A DNA stretch of 64,000 bases from Paenibacillus sp. BIHB 4019 (GTDB lineage Bacteria > Bacillota > Bacilli > Paenibacillales > Paenibacillaceae). This document shows, one piece after another, positions 11,869-21,556 of this stretch; within the stretch, counting starts at the first letter, position 1, and each line of letters starts with the position of its first letter. The notes below the pieces were generated by a model. That model had not been told where the DNA came from, ran no database searches, and saw only the letters and a program-made list of their open reading frames with translations. The position numbers and the translations under genes were made by a program. The DNA lies in assembly GCF_002741035.1 (NCBI RefSeq), contig NZ_CP016808.1, positions 2,120,001-2,184,000 of the forward strand, read 5' to 3'.

Positions 11869-12210
11869 GTGCAAAGAAGATTGCGTCTGCGTAACCGTAG
11901 CGACTTTGGCCGGGTCTACCGGGGAGGCAAATCGTTCGCCAACGGGCAGTTCGTCGTATATTGGTCGAAGCAGCCTGTGGCGGAGCCTTTCCGACTGGGC
12001 ATTTCAGCAAGCAAAAAAATCGGCAATGCGGTTGTTCGCAACCGGATGCGCCGTGTCATTAAAGAAATCATCAGGTTGAATGAGGCACGGATCGTTCCAA
12101 AGGTCGACTTCATTATTATTGTAAGAAAGCCTGCCGTAGCGATGGAGACGAGCCAACTGGAAAAAAGCATTATGCATGTGTTAAGGAAGGCCGGGCTCCT
12201 GAAACGCTAA
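11869..12210 (+). CDS. rnpA: Ribonuclease P protein component
   Basis: 113 residues from GTG 11869, giving the family N-terminus MQRRLRLRNRSDFGRVYRGG. The RNR signature is KKIGNAVVRNRMRRVIKE. It is the basic cofactor of the RnpB ribozyme that trims tRNA 5' leaders. The ribosome-binding site (TGGAG) is only two to three bases from the GTG, which is close, but no better start preserves the N-terminus. No yidD gene follows; the next gene is yidC after a 306-bp spacer with no convincing coding sequence. Confidence 0.96.
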   Translation: MQRRLRLRNRSDFGRVYRGGKSFANGQFVVYWSKQPVAEPFRLGISASKKIGNAVVRNRMRRVIKEIIRLNEARIVPKVDFIIIVRKPAVAMETSQLEKSIMHVLRKAGLLKR

Positions 12211-12516
12211 GCGTAGAAGGAGTTATTGTCCTTTGGAAACCGTCCGTTTTGCGTAGAAAAAGAAGCTCCTGAATAATAGAAATGGTTATCCCTGACCATA
12301 TTAAAAAAACGTTTACATAGGTACCGAAAATACCTCATGCCATTCCTTTCTTTTGTCCTACCAATTATGGTATAGTTTAAAGGATGAGAAGGTATAAGAA
12401 ATATGTCTGTAACGATGCAGATTTATCTCATGCGAAACTGCGTAGTTTGTGCTAAATGGCGACGAAACCGTTTATGCTGGATAGGCGAAGCATCGGCTCT
12501 CAAGAGAGGAGTTTTC

Positions 12517-13350
12517 ATGTTGTTTCGGAAAGAAAACCGTAAATGGCTTTTTGTTTTAGGCATGCTAATGGCAGTGGTAGTCATTGCAGGCTGCGGTTCG
12601 CAGGTAGCTCAAACGACGAGTACAGAGGATTTGCTTAAGGGAAACTTCTGGCAGAAAAATGTCGTTTATTATTTTGCGCTTACGCTTGATACGTTCGCAG
12701 ATTGGTTCGGCGGTGCTTATGGCATAGCCATTCTGCTCATTACCATTATTGTAAGAACAGCCATTTTGCCGCTGACGATTAAGCAATATCGCAGTTCGAA
12801 GGCTATGCAGGCTTTGCAGCCGCAAATTGCTGAGATGAAGAAGAAATACAAGGATGACCCGAAAAAGCAGCAGGAAGAGACAATGAAGCTGTTCCAGGCC
12901 AATCAGGTAAATCCGATGGCAGGATGTTTGCCGCTCATTGTACAGATGCCTGTATTTATCGCGCTCTATAATGCGATATATATGAACCCTGAGGTGCGTA
13001 CGCATGCTTTCTTGTGGTTGCAGCTAGGGGAGAAGGACCCTTATTACATTCTTCCGGTTATCGCCGCGGCGACGACTTTTATCCAATCGAAGATGATGCA
13101 GAAACAACAGACGCAAACAATGCCTGGTATGGGAGCGATGCTCGCCATTTTCCCAGTGTTGATTTTCGTCATGGCGATTAATTTCCCAGCAGCTCTGCCG
13201 CTTTACTGGATTTACAGCAACATTTACACAATCATTCAAAACTATTTCTTGTATGTGCGCAATGCTGACAAAAAAGGCAATGACGATACAGGCACCAACG
13301 ATAAACAATCTAAAGGTAAGGGTAAACGTAAGGGGGCCCTCGCGAAATGA
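12517..13350 (+). CDS. yidC: Membrane protein insertase YidC/SpoIIIJ
   Basis: 277 residues from ATG 12517, with AGAGAGGA six bases upstream; a longer frame from 12403 adds non-family residues. It has a lipoprotein signal peptide with lipobox VVIAGC (Cys near residue 24). The conserved YidC core includes TIIVRTAILPLTIKQYRSSKAMQ with the hydrophilic-groove Arg, and then VNPMAGCLPLIVQMPVFIALY, followed by further membrane helices and a Lys-rich tail. It inserts and folds inner membrane proteins with or without SecYEG. The SpoIIIJ type is also needed for forespore development. It overlaps khpB by four bases. Confidence 0.95.
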   Translation: MLFRKENRKWLFVLGMLMAVVVIAGCGSQVAQTTSTEDLLKGNFWQKNVVYYFALTLDTFADWFGGAYGIAILLITIIVRTAILPLTIKQYRSSKAMQALQPQIAEMKKKYKDDPKKQQEETMKLFQANQVNPMAGCLPLIVQMPVFIALYNAIYMNPEVRTHAFLWLQLGEKDPYYILPVIAAATTFIQSKMMQKQQTQTMPGMGAMLAIFPVLIFVMAINFPAALPLYWIYSNIYTIIQNYFLYVRNADKKGNDDTGTNDKQSKGKGKRKGALAK

Positions 13351-13967
13351 AGAAAATCGTTGCATCAGGGAAAACGGTAGAAGAGGCTGTACAAAGTGGT
13401 TTGACACAATTAAATGTGGCTGAGGATCGTGTGAGGGTGGCTGTTCTTGAGCAGCCGTCCAAAGGATTCCTCGGTTTGATCGGCGTGAAAGAAGCGAAAG
13501 TAGAACTGGAGCTTATTCCTGATCCAACAAGTGAAGCTGAGCAGTTCCTTCGGGAAGTGGCGAGCACAATGGGACTAGATGTATCCATTGAACGCAAGCA
13601 GACGAGGGAAGGCACGCAGCTTTCGATTTCAGGCGGGGGAGATCTCGGCATGATAATCGGAAGGCGCGGGCAGACGCTCGATGCATTGCAGTACTTGGTT
13701 AATATTGTGGCAAACCGCTATTCGGACAGTCATCTTCGTATCGTACTTGATGCAGAGGATTTTCGCGAGCGCCGGCGCAAGACGCTGGAAGAGCTGTCAG
13801 AGCGCCTTGCGGGCAGAGTGATTCGCACGAAGAAAGAGGTGGTGCTGGAGCCGATGTCTTCCCATGAGCGGAAGGTCATTCATTCCCAGCTGCAAAATCA
13901 TCCTCGTGTGAAAACATACAGTAAAGGTGATGAGCCGCATCGGCGGATTGTCATTGCACTGAAGTGA
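13347..13967 (+). CDS. khpB: RNA-binding protein KhpB (Jag/EloR)
   Basis: 206 residues, ATGA overlap with yidC. Domains in order: Jag N-terminal domain (MKKIVASGKTVEEAVQSGL, then a PSKGFLGLIGVKEA loop), a KH domain with the GRRGQTLDALQYLVN motif (near residues 105-125), and a C-terminal R3H domain (SSHERKVIHSQLQNHP). It binds RNA with KhpA and is linked to cell elongation in streptococci. The yidC-khpB coupling is the conserved arrangement. Confidence 0.94.
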   Translation: MKKIVASGKTVEEAVQSGLTQLNVAEDRVRVAVLEQPSKGFLGLIGVKEAKVELELIPDPTSEAEQFLREVASTMGLDVSIERKQTREGTQLSISGGGDLGMIIGRRGQTLDALQYLVNIVANRYSDSHLRIVLDAEDFRERRRKTLEELSERLAGRVIRTKKEVVLEPMSSHERKVIHSQLQNHPRVKTYSKGDEPHRRIVIALK

Positions 13968-13986
13968 TAAAGGTAGAACAGATTCG

Positions 13987-14018
13987 CAGCAATGGCTCCC
14001 ATGGTCATTGCTGTTTTT
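13987..14018 (+). terminator. Intrinsic terminator after khpB
   Basis: Perfect 8-bp stem CAGCAATG/CATTGCTG with an 11-base loop, then TTTTT. It separates the yidC-khpB unit from mnmE. Confidence 0.75.
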
Positions 14019-14041
14019 CCATTTGAGAGGTGCTGAACACA

Positions 14042-15421
14042 ATGATACAAGATACGATAGCCGCGATTTCAACCGCTGTTGGAGAGGGCGGTATTGCCAT
14101 TATCCGCATTAGCGGTCCTAATGCGATAGCGGGGACAGCTGCGCTATTTCAGAGCCGAACGGATCTGCGTGAAGCAGACAGCCATACGGTACATTATGGG
14201 CATATTGTTCACCCGGCTACCGGCGAGCAGATTGAAGAGGTGCTGGTGACGCTTATGCGTGGGCCGCGTTCTTTTACAGCCGAGGATGTTGTGGAAATTA
14301 ATGCTCATGGCGGCGTAGTGGCGGTTAAGAAGGTGCTTGACGTCGTGCTGATGCAGGAAGATATGCGATTAGCTGAGCCCGGCGAGTTTACGAAGCGGGC
14401 CTTTCTGAACGGGCGCATCGATTTAATGCAGGCGGAAGCGGTCATCGATCTTATTCGTTCAAAGTCGGATCGCGCTTTCTCCATTGCGCGCAAACAGGCA
14501 GAAGGCTTGTTGTCCAAGCGGATTAAAGCACTCCGGCAGACGGTCATTGAGCTGCTGGCGCATATTGAAGTAAATATCGATTACCCGGAGCATGATGTCG
14601 AGGAAATGACGACTGCTTATATTCGTGATCAAAGCCAAATTGCGCTGGATGAAATCGCTAAGCTTTTAAAAACAGCAAATGAAGGCAAAATACTAAGAGA
14701 AGGTATTATGACGGCAATCGTCGGCAGGCCTAACGTGGGCAAGTCATCATTGCTTAATATGCTGGCGCAGGAAAATAAAGCGATTGTGACCGATATTCCC
14801 GGCACAACGCGTGATGTTATAGAGGAATATGTCACGCTTAATCATATCCCGCTGCGGCTGCTGGATACAGCAGGCATTCGCGAGACAAGCGATCTCGTCG
14901 AGCAGCTCGGGGTAGAGCGGTCGCATACGGCGCTTGCGGAAGCCGATCTTATTTTATTCGTGCTGAATTACAATGAGCCGCTGCATGCCGATGACCGTGA
15001 GCTGCTGGACCGTATGGCGGGACGCCAAGTGGTATTGGTTATTAATAAAACCGACCTGCCCGGCAAGCTCGACATGGAAGAAATCGAGCAGCGTTTTAGC
15101 CCGGAGGCTATTGTCCGCATGTCGGTCCTGCAGGAAGCGGGACTGGATCATTTGGAGAAGGCGATTAGCGGGATGTTTTTTGAAGGCAAGCTGGATTCAG
15201 GCGATTTGACCTACGTCAGCAATGTGCGGCATATTGCTTTATTGAAACGGGCGCAGCAGTCGCTGCTTGATGGCATTGAGGCATCAGAAGCAGGCATTCC
15301 GATTGATGTGATGCAAATTGACGTGCGCTCTGCTTGGGAGTCGCTCGGTGAAATTCTTGGGGATGCCGTCGGAGATTCATTGATTGATCAAATCTTTTCA
15401 CAATTTTGTTTGGGCAAATAA
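14042..15421 (+). CDS. mnmE: tRNA uridine-5-carboxymethylaminomethyl GTPase MnmE
   Basis: 459 residues from ATG 14042, with GAGAGG 11 bases upstream; a GTG at 14030 is possible but lies on the ribosome-binding site. The N-terminal folate-binding domain begins [20 protein letters not shown]. The central G domain carries [12 protein letters not shown] (P loop), GTTRDV, DTAG and NKTD. The C-terminus ends with the family CLGK motif, including the essential Cys. With MnmG it modifies U34 of tRNAs decoding two-codon families. mnmG follows. Confidence 0.97.
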   Translation: MIQDTIAAISTAVGEGGIAIIRISGPNAIAGTAALFQSRTDLREADSHTVHYGHIVHPATGEQIEEVLVTLMRGPRSFTAEDVVEINAHGGVVAVKKVLDVVLMQEDMRLAEPGEFTKRAFLNGRIDLMQAEAVIDLIRSKSDRAFSIARKQAEGLLSKRIKALRQTVIELLAHIEVNIDYPEHDVEEMTTAYIRDQSQIALDEIAKLLKTANEGKILREGIMTAIVGRPNVGKSSLLNMLAQENKAIVTDIPGTTRDVIEEYVTLNHIPLRLLDTAGIRETSDLVEQLGVERSHTALAEADLILFVLNYNEPLHADDRELLDRMAGRQVVLVINKTDLPGKLDMEEIEQRFSPEAIVRMSVLQEAGLDHLEKAISGMFFEGKLDSGDLTYVSNVRHIALLKRAQQSLLDGIEASEAGIPIDVMQIDVRSAWESLGEILGDAVGDSLIDQIFSQFCLGK

Positions 15422-15485
15422 TAAGCGATCAATAGCCTCCGGACGAACATCCATCAGGCTAGCAGCGCTTTGGGAGGTACTTGGA

Positions 15486-17372
15486 ATGGGATACGAAGCA
15501 GGGCAATATGACGTTATTGTCATCGGTGCGGGGCATGCGGGCAGCGAAGCTGCGCTTGCGGCAGCGCGTATGGGCTGTGAGACGCTATTGCTGACGATAA
15601 ATTTGGATATGGTAGCCTTCATGCCGTGTAATCCGTCGATTGGCGGACCGGCGAAAGGGCATGTTGTACGTGAGCTGGACGCTTTAGGCGGCGAAATGGG
15701 CCGTAATATTGATAAAACCTTCATACAGATGCGGATGCTGAATACAGGCAAAGGGCCTGCGGTTCACGCGCTTCGCGCACAAGCTGACAAGTTCGCCTAT
15801 CAGCATGAAATGAAGAAGACGATTGAGGAGACGCCTAAGCTGACGCTGCGCCAAGGAATGGCGGAGGAGCTGATGGTGGAGGAAGGCAAGATAGTGGGGC
15901 TTGTGACCAAAACAGGCGCAATCTATCGCTCGAAGACGATTGTCCTGACAACAGGCACCTATTTGCGCGGCAAAATCATTATGGGCGAGCTGATGTATGA
16001 GAGCGGCCCGAATAATCAGCAGCCGTCGCTGAAGCTGTCTGCAAGCTTGAAGGAGCATGGCTTCGAGCTGGTACGTTTCAAAACCGGTACGCCGCCACGC
16101 GTACACAAGGATACGATTGATTTTTCAAAAACAGAAATTCAACCGGGCGATGAGCAGCCGAAATTTTTCTCGCATGAGACGATTTCCTCCAATAATGAGC
16201 AGCTTCCTTGCTGGTTGACCTACACGTCCGAGCAAACGCACAAAATCATTAACGATAATTTGCATCGCGCGCCAATGTTCTCGGGAGCAATTGAAGGCAC
16301 AGGCCCAAGATATTGCCCATCGATCGAGGATAAAATTGTCCGTTTTGCCGATAAGCCAAAACATCAAATCTTTTTGGAGCCGGAAGGTCTGCATACGTCG
16401 GAGTATTATGTACAAGGGCTTTCCACAAGCATGCCGGAGGATGTCCAATTGGGCATTTTACGATCAATCCCAGGATTGGAAAAAGTTGAAATGATGCGCA
16501 ATGGCTATGCGATTGAATATGACGCGGTCGTTCCAACACAGCTTTGGCCTTCATTGGAGACAAAGGTTGTCGACGGGTTATTCACAGCTGGACAAATCAA
16601 TGGAACTTCCGGTTATGAGGAAGCCGCTGGTCAAGGTGTTATTGCCGGTATTAACGCTGCCCGTAAAGTGCAGGGGAAAGAGCCGGTCATTATTGCACGT
16701 TCCCAAGGCTATATTGGCGTAATGATCGATGACCTTGTAACGAAGGGGACGAATGATCCTTATCGCTTGCTGACTTCCCGTGCGGAATATCGTTTGCTGC
16801 TTCGCCATGATAATGCTGACCTGAGACTGACGCCAATTGGCTATGAGATTGGTTTGATTTCGGAAGAGCGTTATGAAAGCTTTTTGAATAAAAAAGCATT
16901 GGTTGAGCAGGAAATTGAAAGATTGCGTATAACAAAAGTGAAACCAGAAGAAGCGCAGCCCGTATTAAAAGCTGCGGAATCAGCTGAAATTCCGTTTACA
17001 GTAGATGCGTTATCATTGCTGCGCCGTCCGGAAATTACGTATGCGATGCTGGAAAGCATCACACCTTCAGAGCTTGCTTTGACAGAGGAGATGAAGGAGC
17101 AGGTCGAAATTCAAATTAAATATGCTGGATATATCGAGAAGCAGCTGCTGCAGGTTGAACGATTGAGCAAAATGGAGAAGAAGCGTATACCGGATGATAT
17201 CGATTATTTCGACGTGCAAGGACTTGCTTCGGAAGCGAAGCAAAAGCTGTCGGACATCAGACCGTTGTCTATCGGTCAGGCTTCCAGGGTAGCTGGCGTA
17301 ACACCAGCCGATATTTCCATACTGCTCGTTTATTTGGAGCATTATAACCGCGTTGTAGCGGCGAGAGGATAG
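15486..17372 (+). CDS. mnmG: tRNA uridine-5-carboxymethylaminomethyl modification enzyme MnmG (GidA)
   Basis: 628 residues from ATG 15486, with GGGAGGT upstream. A frame opening at 15384 is rejected because it overlaps mnmE and lacks family residues. The FAD-binding Rossmann motif is [22 protein letters not shown], followed by the family signature [20 protein letters not shown] region and, later, [13 protein letters not shown]. The C-terminal helical domain is complete. It partners with MnmE in wobble uridine modification. rsmG follows after 11 bp, the conserved order. Confidence 0.97.
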   Translation: MGYEAGQYDVIVIGAGHAGSEAALAAARMGCETLLLTINLDMVAFMPCNPSIGGPAKGHVVRELDALGGEMGRNIDKTFIQMRMLNTGKGPAVHALRAQADKFAYQHEMKKTIEETPKLTLRQGMAEELMVEEGKIVGLVTKTGAIYRSKTIVLTTGTYLRGKIIMGELMYESGPNNQQPSLKLSASLKEHGFELVRFKTGTPPRVHKDTIDFSKTEIQPGDEQPKFFSHETISSNNEQLPCWLTYTSEQTHKIINDNLHRAPMFSGAIEGTGPRYCPSIEDKIVRFADKPKHQIFLEPEGLHTSEYYVQGLSTSMPEDVQLGILRSIPGLEKVEMMRNGYAIEYDAVVPTQLWPSLETKVVDGLFTAGQINGTSGYEEAAGQGVIAGINAARKVQGKEPVIIARSQGYIGVMIDDLVTKGTNDPYRLLTSRAEYRLLLRHDNADLRLTPIGYEIGLISEERYESFLNKKALVEQEIERLRITKVKPEEAQPVLKAAESAEIPFTVDALSLLRRPEITYAMLESITPSELALTEEMKEQVEIQIKYAGYIEKQLLQVERLSKMEKKRIPDDIDYFDVQGLASEAKQKLSDIRPLSIGQASRVAGVTPADISILLVYLEHYNRVVAARG

Positions 17373-17383
17373 AAGAACAAACG

Positions 17384-18109
17384 ATGGAACAGACGATAGA
17401 GTGGTTTCCAAAGCTGATGCAGGAGCGGGGGATAGCCTTATCCCAGCATCAGCTCGATCAGTTCGATACGTATTATCGTTTATTGGTCGAATGGAATGAA
17501 CGTATGAATTTGACCGGTATTACAGAGCGTGAGGCCGTATATGAAAAGCATTTTTATGATTCGGTTTCCCTTTCTTTTTTTATCGATATGGAGGCAGTCA
17601 GCAAAATAGCTGATATAGGATCCGGAGCAGGCTTTCCGAGCATTCCGCTTAAAATTTGCTTCCCGCATTTGAAAATTGTAATTGTTGATTCCTTGAATAA
17701 ACGTATCCAGTTTCTTAATGCTTTAGCAGAGCAGCTAGGTATTGCAGACGATGTCAGCTGTGTTCATGGCCGTGCCGAAGATATCGGCAGACTGCAAGGC
17801 CATCGCGATGCATATGACTTGGTAACAGCAAGAGCGGTTGCCAGGCTGAATGTATTGAATGAGTTTTGCTTGCCATTTGTACGCAAGGGCGGTCTGTTCG
17901 CAGCGATGAAGGGTTCGCAAAGTGAGGAAGAGGTTCGGGAAGCGGGGACCAGCTTGAAGGAGCTGAAAGCTGCTGTTCGTTCCGAGCACAGCTTCACTTT
18001 ACCATTTGAACAATCCGAAAGGCATATTGTGCTGATTGAGAAACGTGAAGCCACTCCGCGCAAATACCCCCGTAAGGCGGGAACACCGCTAAAACAACCT
18101 ATTGTATAA
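17384..18109 (+). CDS. rsmG: 16S rRNA (guanine527-N7)-methyltransferase RsmG (GidB)
   Basis: 241 residues. It has a SAM-binding Rossmann fold with motif I IADIGSGAGFPSIPL near residue 73. IVIVDSLNKRIQFLN and the DLVTARAVARLNVLNEF region follow. It methylates G527 of 16S rRNA, and loss of the enzyme gives low-level streptomycin resistance in related bacteria. It lies 11 bp after mnmG and is the last gene of this cluster before a 680-bp non-coding interval. Confidence 0.96.
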   Translation: MEQTIEWFPKLMQERGIALSQHQLDQFDTYYRLLVEWNERMNLTGITEREAVYEKHFYDSVSLSFFIDMEAVSKIADIGSGAGFPSIPLKICFPHLKIVIVDSLNKRIQFLNALAEQLGIADDVSCVHGRAEDIGRLQGHRDAYDLVTARAVARLNVLNEFCLPFVRKGGLFAAMKGSQSEEEVREAGTSLKELKAAVRSEHSFTLPFEQSERHIVLIEKREATPRKYPRKAGTPLKQPIV

Positions 18110-18179
18110 AGAAGATTTAAATGATCCATTTTATAGATTTTAAGATTGAGGCAGATAAATGGAAATGGTAAGTTTAGGA

Positions 18180-18195
18180 TGTTTCACGTGAAACA
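18180..18195. promoter_or_regulatory. parS centromere site (perfect)
   Basis: TGTTTCACGTGAAACA, a perfect 16-bp palindrome identical to the parS consensus, lies in the rsmG-noc spacer. ParB loads here as a CTP-dependent clamp and recruits SMC for origin segregation. Confidence 0.95.
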
Positions 18196-18375
18196 TTGCT
18201 TACTATTTCCAAATTTCTGCTTGTATTTTTATTTGGCATTCAAGGCTGTCAAGCAGGAAATACTTAGGCGCAAGTAGAAATAATAGAGAGAACAAATTAG
18301 CAGGATGCGCTGTGTTTTTGCAGTGCAGCACACATTTTTTGAAATAGGAGCTGGCATAAGATTTTGCTTTATGCT

Positions 18376-18441
18376 GCTTATATTTTCTGGAATGAAACGC
18401 GCCGTGCCGCCAAAGGTTGAAGACAGCCGTTTCACCTTATT
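18376..18441. repeat. Intergenic hairpin repeat, copy A
   Basis: About 66 bp, strikingly similar to the copy at 57673-57740: both contain TTATATTT, then GGAATGAAACGCGC, GCCGCCAAAGG and AGCCG followed by TCACCTT. It lies in the 682-bp non-coding interval between rsmG and noc. The rest of that interval holds parS, repeat copy B and no supportable gene. Confidence 0.7.
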
Positions 18442-18573
18442 CGTTAGCATAGATAAGCAAGGTACATAACATCTGCTGTTGTTTCAAGGCGCAAATCTTA
18501 AATCGTTAGTGGGGCAGATGGATCAATTTCCTTTAAAGGATAAAAATTTATAAGACTCCCCCTATAATCGGCG

Positions 18574-18642
18574 TATATTTCACCCTCAAAACGGCAGCTT
18601 TTCCGTCAGAGGACGAAGACAGCCGTTTACGCTTGAAATATA
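18574..18642. repeat. Intergenic hairpin repeat, copy B
   Basis: Nested inverted repeats: outer TATATTTC/GAAATATA (18574-18581 and 18635-18642) and inner AAACGGC/GCCGTTT (18589-18595 and 18622-18628). The same layout and partly the same sequence as the other copies of this family. Confidence 0.7.
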
Positions 18643-18791
18643 GGAAAGTATATCATTTGTAGCCGTCTGTAAGTTTTCCGATTGTCTCGATTGAAGTGGA
18701 ACAGAACACAAGCAAGACTGTTATTTGGCAGCACATCTTTGAAGCTGGCTCTGCTGATGGGGCCGTTTCTTGATCGGGTGGTAGTGGATAA

Positions 18792-19613
18792 ATGAAAGAA
18801 CAACTTTCTCGTTTGTTTGGTTTGCATGACCAACGCAGCAACAATAGTGAAGAGGTTAAACAAATTCCGGTTAATGAAATCGACACGAGTCCATTTCAAC
18901 CGAGGTCGATATTTGATGATGAACGAATTGATGAGTTATGCCAGACGATTAAGACGCATGGCATTATTCAGCCTATCGTCGTGCGGATGCGGAACAACCG
19001 CTATGAAATTATTGCGGGAGAACGCCGCTGGCGTGCTGTGACGAAGCTTGGTTATGATACGATACCAGGCATTATTCGTGAGTTTAATGACTCGCAAACG
19101 GCATCTATCGCATTAATCGAAAATTTGCAGCGGGAAAATTTAACGGCTATTGAAGAGGCTGTTGCTTATCAGAAGCTGATTGAGCTGCATCAATTGACGC
19201 AGGAAAGCTTGGCGCAGCGATTGGGCAAGAGCCAATCAACGATTGCCAACAAACTAAGATTGCTGGCACTTAATGAGGTAGTTAAAAGCGCGTTAATGGA
19301 ACGCAAAATTACCGAGCGTCATGCACGGGCATTGCTGGCTCTGCCTACTGAAGAGCTTCAGCTTCAAGTGCTGGAAGAGATTATTTCCAAAGAGCTCAAT
19401 GTAAAGCAAACGGAAATTCGGATTGCTTTCCTGAATGAAACGGTTAAAGCAAAAAAAGCGAAGCGGGTATCTTTTACGAAAGATGTTCGGCTTGCTCTTA
19501 ATACGATTAGACAGTCTATCGAGATGGTGTCAGGCTCAGGCTTGCAAATTAAGACAAATGAGAAGGATCACGAGGACCATTATGAAATTGTGATTCACAT
19601 TCCTAAACGTTAA
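18792..19613 (+). CDS. noc: Nucleoid occlusion protein Noc
   Basis: 273 residues of the ParB/Noc family. The N-terminus [14 protein letters not shown] is the short membrane-targeting amphipathic helix type seen in Noc. The CTPase domain has the GERRWRAV motif and [14 protein letters not shown]. The helix-turn-helix lies at [19 protein letters not shown]. Noc blocks Z-ring assembly over the nucleoid. A second ParB-family gene (parB) follows parA, and position just after rsmG with this N-terminus identifies this one as noc. GGTGG lies upstream of ATG 18792. Confidence 0.93.
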   Translation: MKEQLSRLFGLHDQRSNNSEEVKQIPVNEIDTSPFQPRSIFDDERIDELCQTIKTHGIIQPIVVRMRNNRYEIIAGERRWRAVTKLGYDTIPGIIREFNDSQTASIALIENLQRENLTAIEEAVAYQKLIELHQLTQESLAQRLGKSQSTIANKLRLLALNEVVKSALMERKITERHARALLALPTEELQLQVLEEIISKELNVKQTEIRIAFLNETVKAKKAKRVSFTKDVRLALNTIRQSIEMVSGSGLQIKTNEKDHEDHYEIVIHIPKR

Positions 19614-19830
19614 GCGTATGATTCGTTAAAGGGGCTCGCAAATCCTCATTTGCATGTAGATACTATTAAATGCGATAATAGATTTAACTGCTGCCGTCCT
19701 CGCTGCTTGCTGAGGGCGGCGAATCCATTTATGCTAATATTACTACTAGGCGATGTCCCGCTACTGGACGGTTACCGCTTGTATTGCTTCTTTGTTAATA
19801 GCTTTTACACAGAGTATAGAGGTGAAAGAC

Positions 19831-20604
19831 TTGTCTAAAATTATAGCAATAGCGAATCAGAAGGGTGGCGTCGGCAAGACGACGACATCAGTTAATTTGG
19901 GTGCTTGTCTGGCGACGCTTGGCAGACGGGTACTGCTTGTTGATATTGATCCGCAAGGCAATACGACTAGCGGAGTAGGTATTAATAAGGCAGATGTTGA
20001 AAGCTGTATTTATGATGTGCTTGTTAATGATATTGATCCACACGAAGCGTTGGCTGATACGAAAATTCCTGGCTTGAAAATTATCCCTGCTACCATTCAA
20101 CTTGCTGGGGCGGAGATTGAATTAGTTCCAACCATTTCCAGGGAAGTTCGTTTAAAGAAAGCGCTGCATTTATTAAAGGATCAGTTTGATTACATTTTAA
20201 TCGATTGCCCGCCATCATTGGGATTATTAACGATTAACTCCTTGACTGCTGCGGATTCGGTCATCATTCCGATTCAATGTGAATATTATGCCCTGGAGGG
20301 CTTGAGCCAATTGCTGAATACGGTAAGATTGGTGCAAAAGCATTTAAACACGACGCTGCAAATTGAAGGCGTATTACTTACGATGCTTGATGCCAGAACG
20401 AATCTGGGCATTCAAGTTATTGAAGAAGTGAAGAAATATTTTCAACAGAAAGTATACCAGACGATTATTCCACGTAATGTGCGTTTAAGTGAAGCGCCTT
20501 CTCATGGACAAGCGATCATTACGTATGATCCCAAATCGAAGGGTGCAGAAGTATATCTTGAACTGGCGAAGGAAGTGATTACGTATGAGCAAGCGGCTAG
20601 GTAG
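19831..20604 (+). CDS. parA: Chromosome partitioning ATPase ParA/Soj
   Basis: 257 residues from TTG 19831 (MSKIIAIANQKGGVGKTTTS), preceded by GAGGTG. A longer frame from 19753 is rejected because it adds 26 residues not found in the family. The deviant Walker A KGGVGKTT is at residues 11-18, Walker A' is VLLVDIDPQGN, and Walker B is YILIDCPPSLG. Soj regulates DnaA and, with ParB, origin segregation. It overlaps parB by 20 bases. The 217-bp spacer to noc has an imperfect GC-rich hairpin near 19693-19721. Confidence 0.96.
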   Translation: MSKIIAIANQKGGVGKTTTSVNLGACLATLGRRVLLVDIDPQGNTTSGVGINKADVESCIYDVLVNDIDPHEALADTKIPGLKIIPATIQLAGAEIELVPTISREVRLKKALHLLKDQFDYILIDCPPSLGLLTINSLTAADSVIIPIQCEYYALEGLSQLLNTVRLVQKHLNTTLQIEGVLLTMLDARTNLGIQVIEEVKKYFQQKVYQTIIPRNVRLSEAPSHGQAIITYDPKSKGAEVYLELAKEVITYEQAAR

Positions 20605-21451
20605 AGGTCTGGATGCGCTTATTCCATCGCTTTCGGTAAACGATGATGATAAAGTCATTGAAGTTGCAATTACACAATTGCGGCCGAACCCTTACCAACC
20701 ACGAAAAACATTTGATGAGCAGTCGATAAAAGAATTGGCCGAATCGATTAAGCAGCACGGTGTCATTCAGCCTATTATTGTTCGTACTGTAATGAAGGGC
20801 TATGAGATTATTGCAGGTGAACGTCGCTTCAGAGCGTCGCAGCTTTGTGGCAATACGACCGTTCCGGCAGTTGTCAGATCTTTCTCGGATCAACAAGTTA
20901 TGGAAATTGCGCTGATTGAAAATTTGCAGCGTGAAGACCTGAATGCGATAGAAGTGGCAATAGCTTACCAGAACCTCATGGACAAGTTCAAGTTAACACA
21001 AGAAGAGCTTTCTATGAAAGTAGGCAAGTCCAGATCGCATATTGCTAACTTTGTAAGATTGCTGGCATTGCCAGAGTCGATTAAAGATAATGTTTCACGT
21101 GGAACAATTTCCATGGGACATGCTCGCGCTCTTGCAGGCATTAAAGATTTAAAGGTGCAGTTGGAATTGGCTGAACTCATTATTAATCAAGGCTGGAGCG
21201 TACGTGAGCTTGAAGAAGCGATTCAAAAGCTTGAGTCACTTAAGGATGAGGACAGCAATGATGGCAAACAGGCGAAAAGCAAAGCGAAGAAGCGTGATCC
21301 TTATATTGAAAGTTTAGAGGAATCGCTCAGAGAACGATTCAAAACAACGGTGAAAATTAAGCAGCAAAAGGATAAAGGTAAAATTGAGCTTCAATATTAT
21401 AATAAACAGGACTTGGAACGGCTTCTGGAGATGCTTCAATACATGGCGTAG
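20585..21451 (+). CDS. parB: Chromosome partitioning protein ParB/Spo0J
   Basis: 288 residues starting MSKRLGRGLDALIP, the canonical ParB N-terminus that contacts ParA. The CTP-binding domain includes GERRFRAS and ENLQREDLNAIEVA. The helix-turn-helix is MKVGKSRSHIANFVRLL. The C-terminal dimerisation domain follows a Lys-rich linker. It spreads from parS as a clamp and loads SMC. Its own coding sequence contains a parS site. A nested hairpin follows the stop. Confidence 0.97.
   Translation: MSKRLGRGLDALIPSLSVNDDDKVIEVAITQLRPNPYQPRKTFDEQSIKELAESIKQHGVIQPIIVRTVMKGYEIIAGERRFRASQLCGNTTVPAVVRSFSDQQVMEIALIENLQREDLNAIEVAIAYQNLMDKFKLTQEELSMKVGKSRSHIANFVRLLALPESIKDNVSRGTISMGHARALAGIKDLKVQLELAELIINQGWSVRELEEAIQKLESLKDEDSNDGKQAKSKAKKRDPYIESLEESLRERFKTTVKIKQQKDKGKIELQYYNKQDLERLLEMLQYMA
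21091..21106. promoter_or_regulatory. parS site inside parB
   Basis: TGTTTCACGTGGAACA differs from the perfect parS palindrome at one position and encodes part of the ParB sequence (NVSRGT). Bacillus subtilis also carries a parS within spo0J, with the same sequence read on the other strand. Confidence 0.9.
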
Positions 21452-21461
21452 TCTTGATAAG

Positions 21462-21516
21462 ATAGCATACCCGAGGTGTAATCTTTGATCCTGAAGATTA
21501 AACTAAGGTATGCTAT
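21462..21516 (+). terminator. Nested hairpin after parB
   Basis: Outer perfect 10-bp arms ATAGCATACC/GGTATGCTAT enclose an inner AATCTT/AAGATT stem. There is no clear T tract (TGTTAT follows), so termination is plausible but not certain. Confidence 0.5.
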
Positions 21517-21556
21517 TGTTATGAGAAGACACGTAAGTGATGGTGGGAGTGGATGA

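Noticed and set aside
12211..12516. Possible yidD gene between rnpA and yidC
   Set aside because: No open frame with the Cys-rich YidD pattern was found; the spacer seems non-coding.
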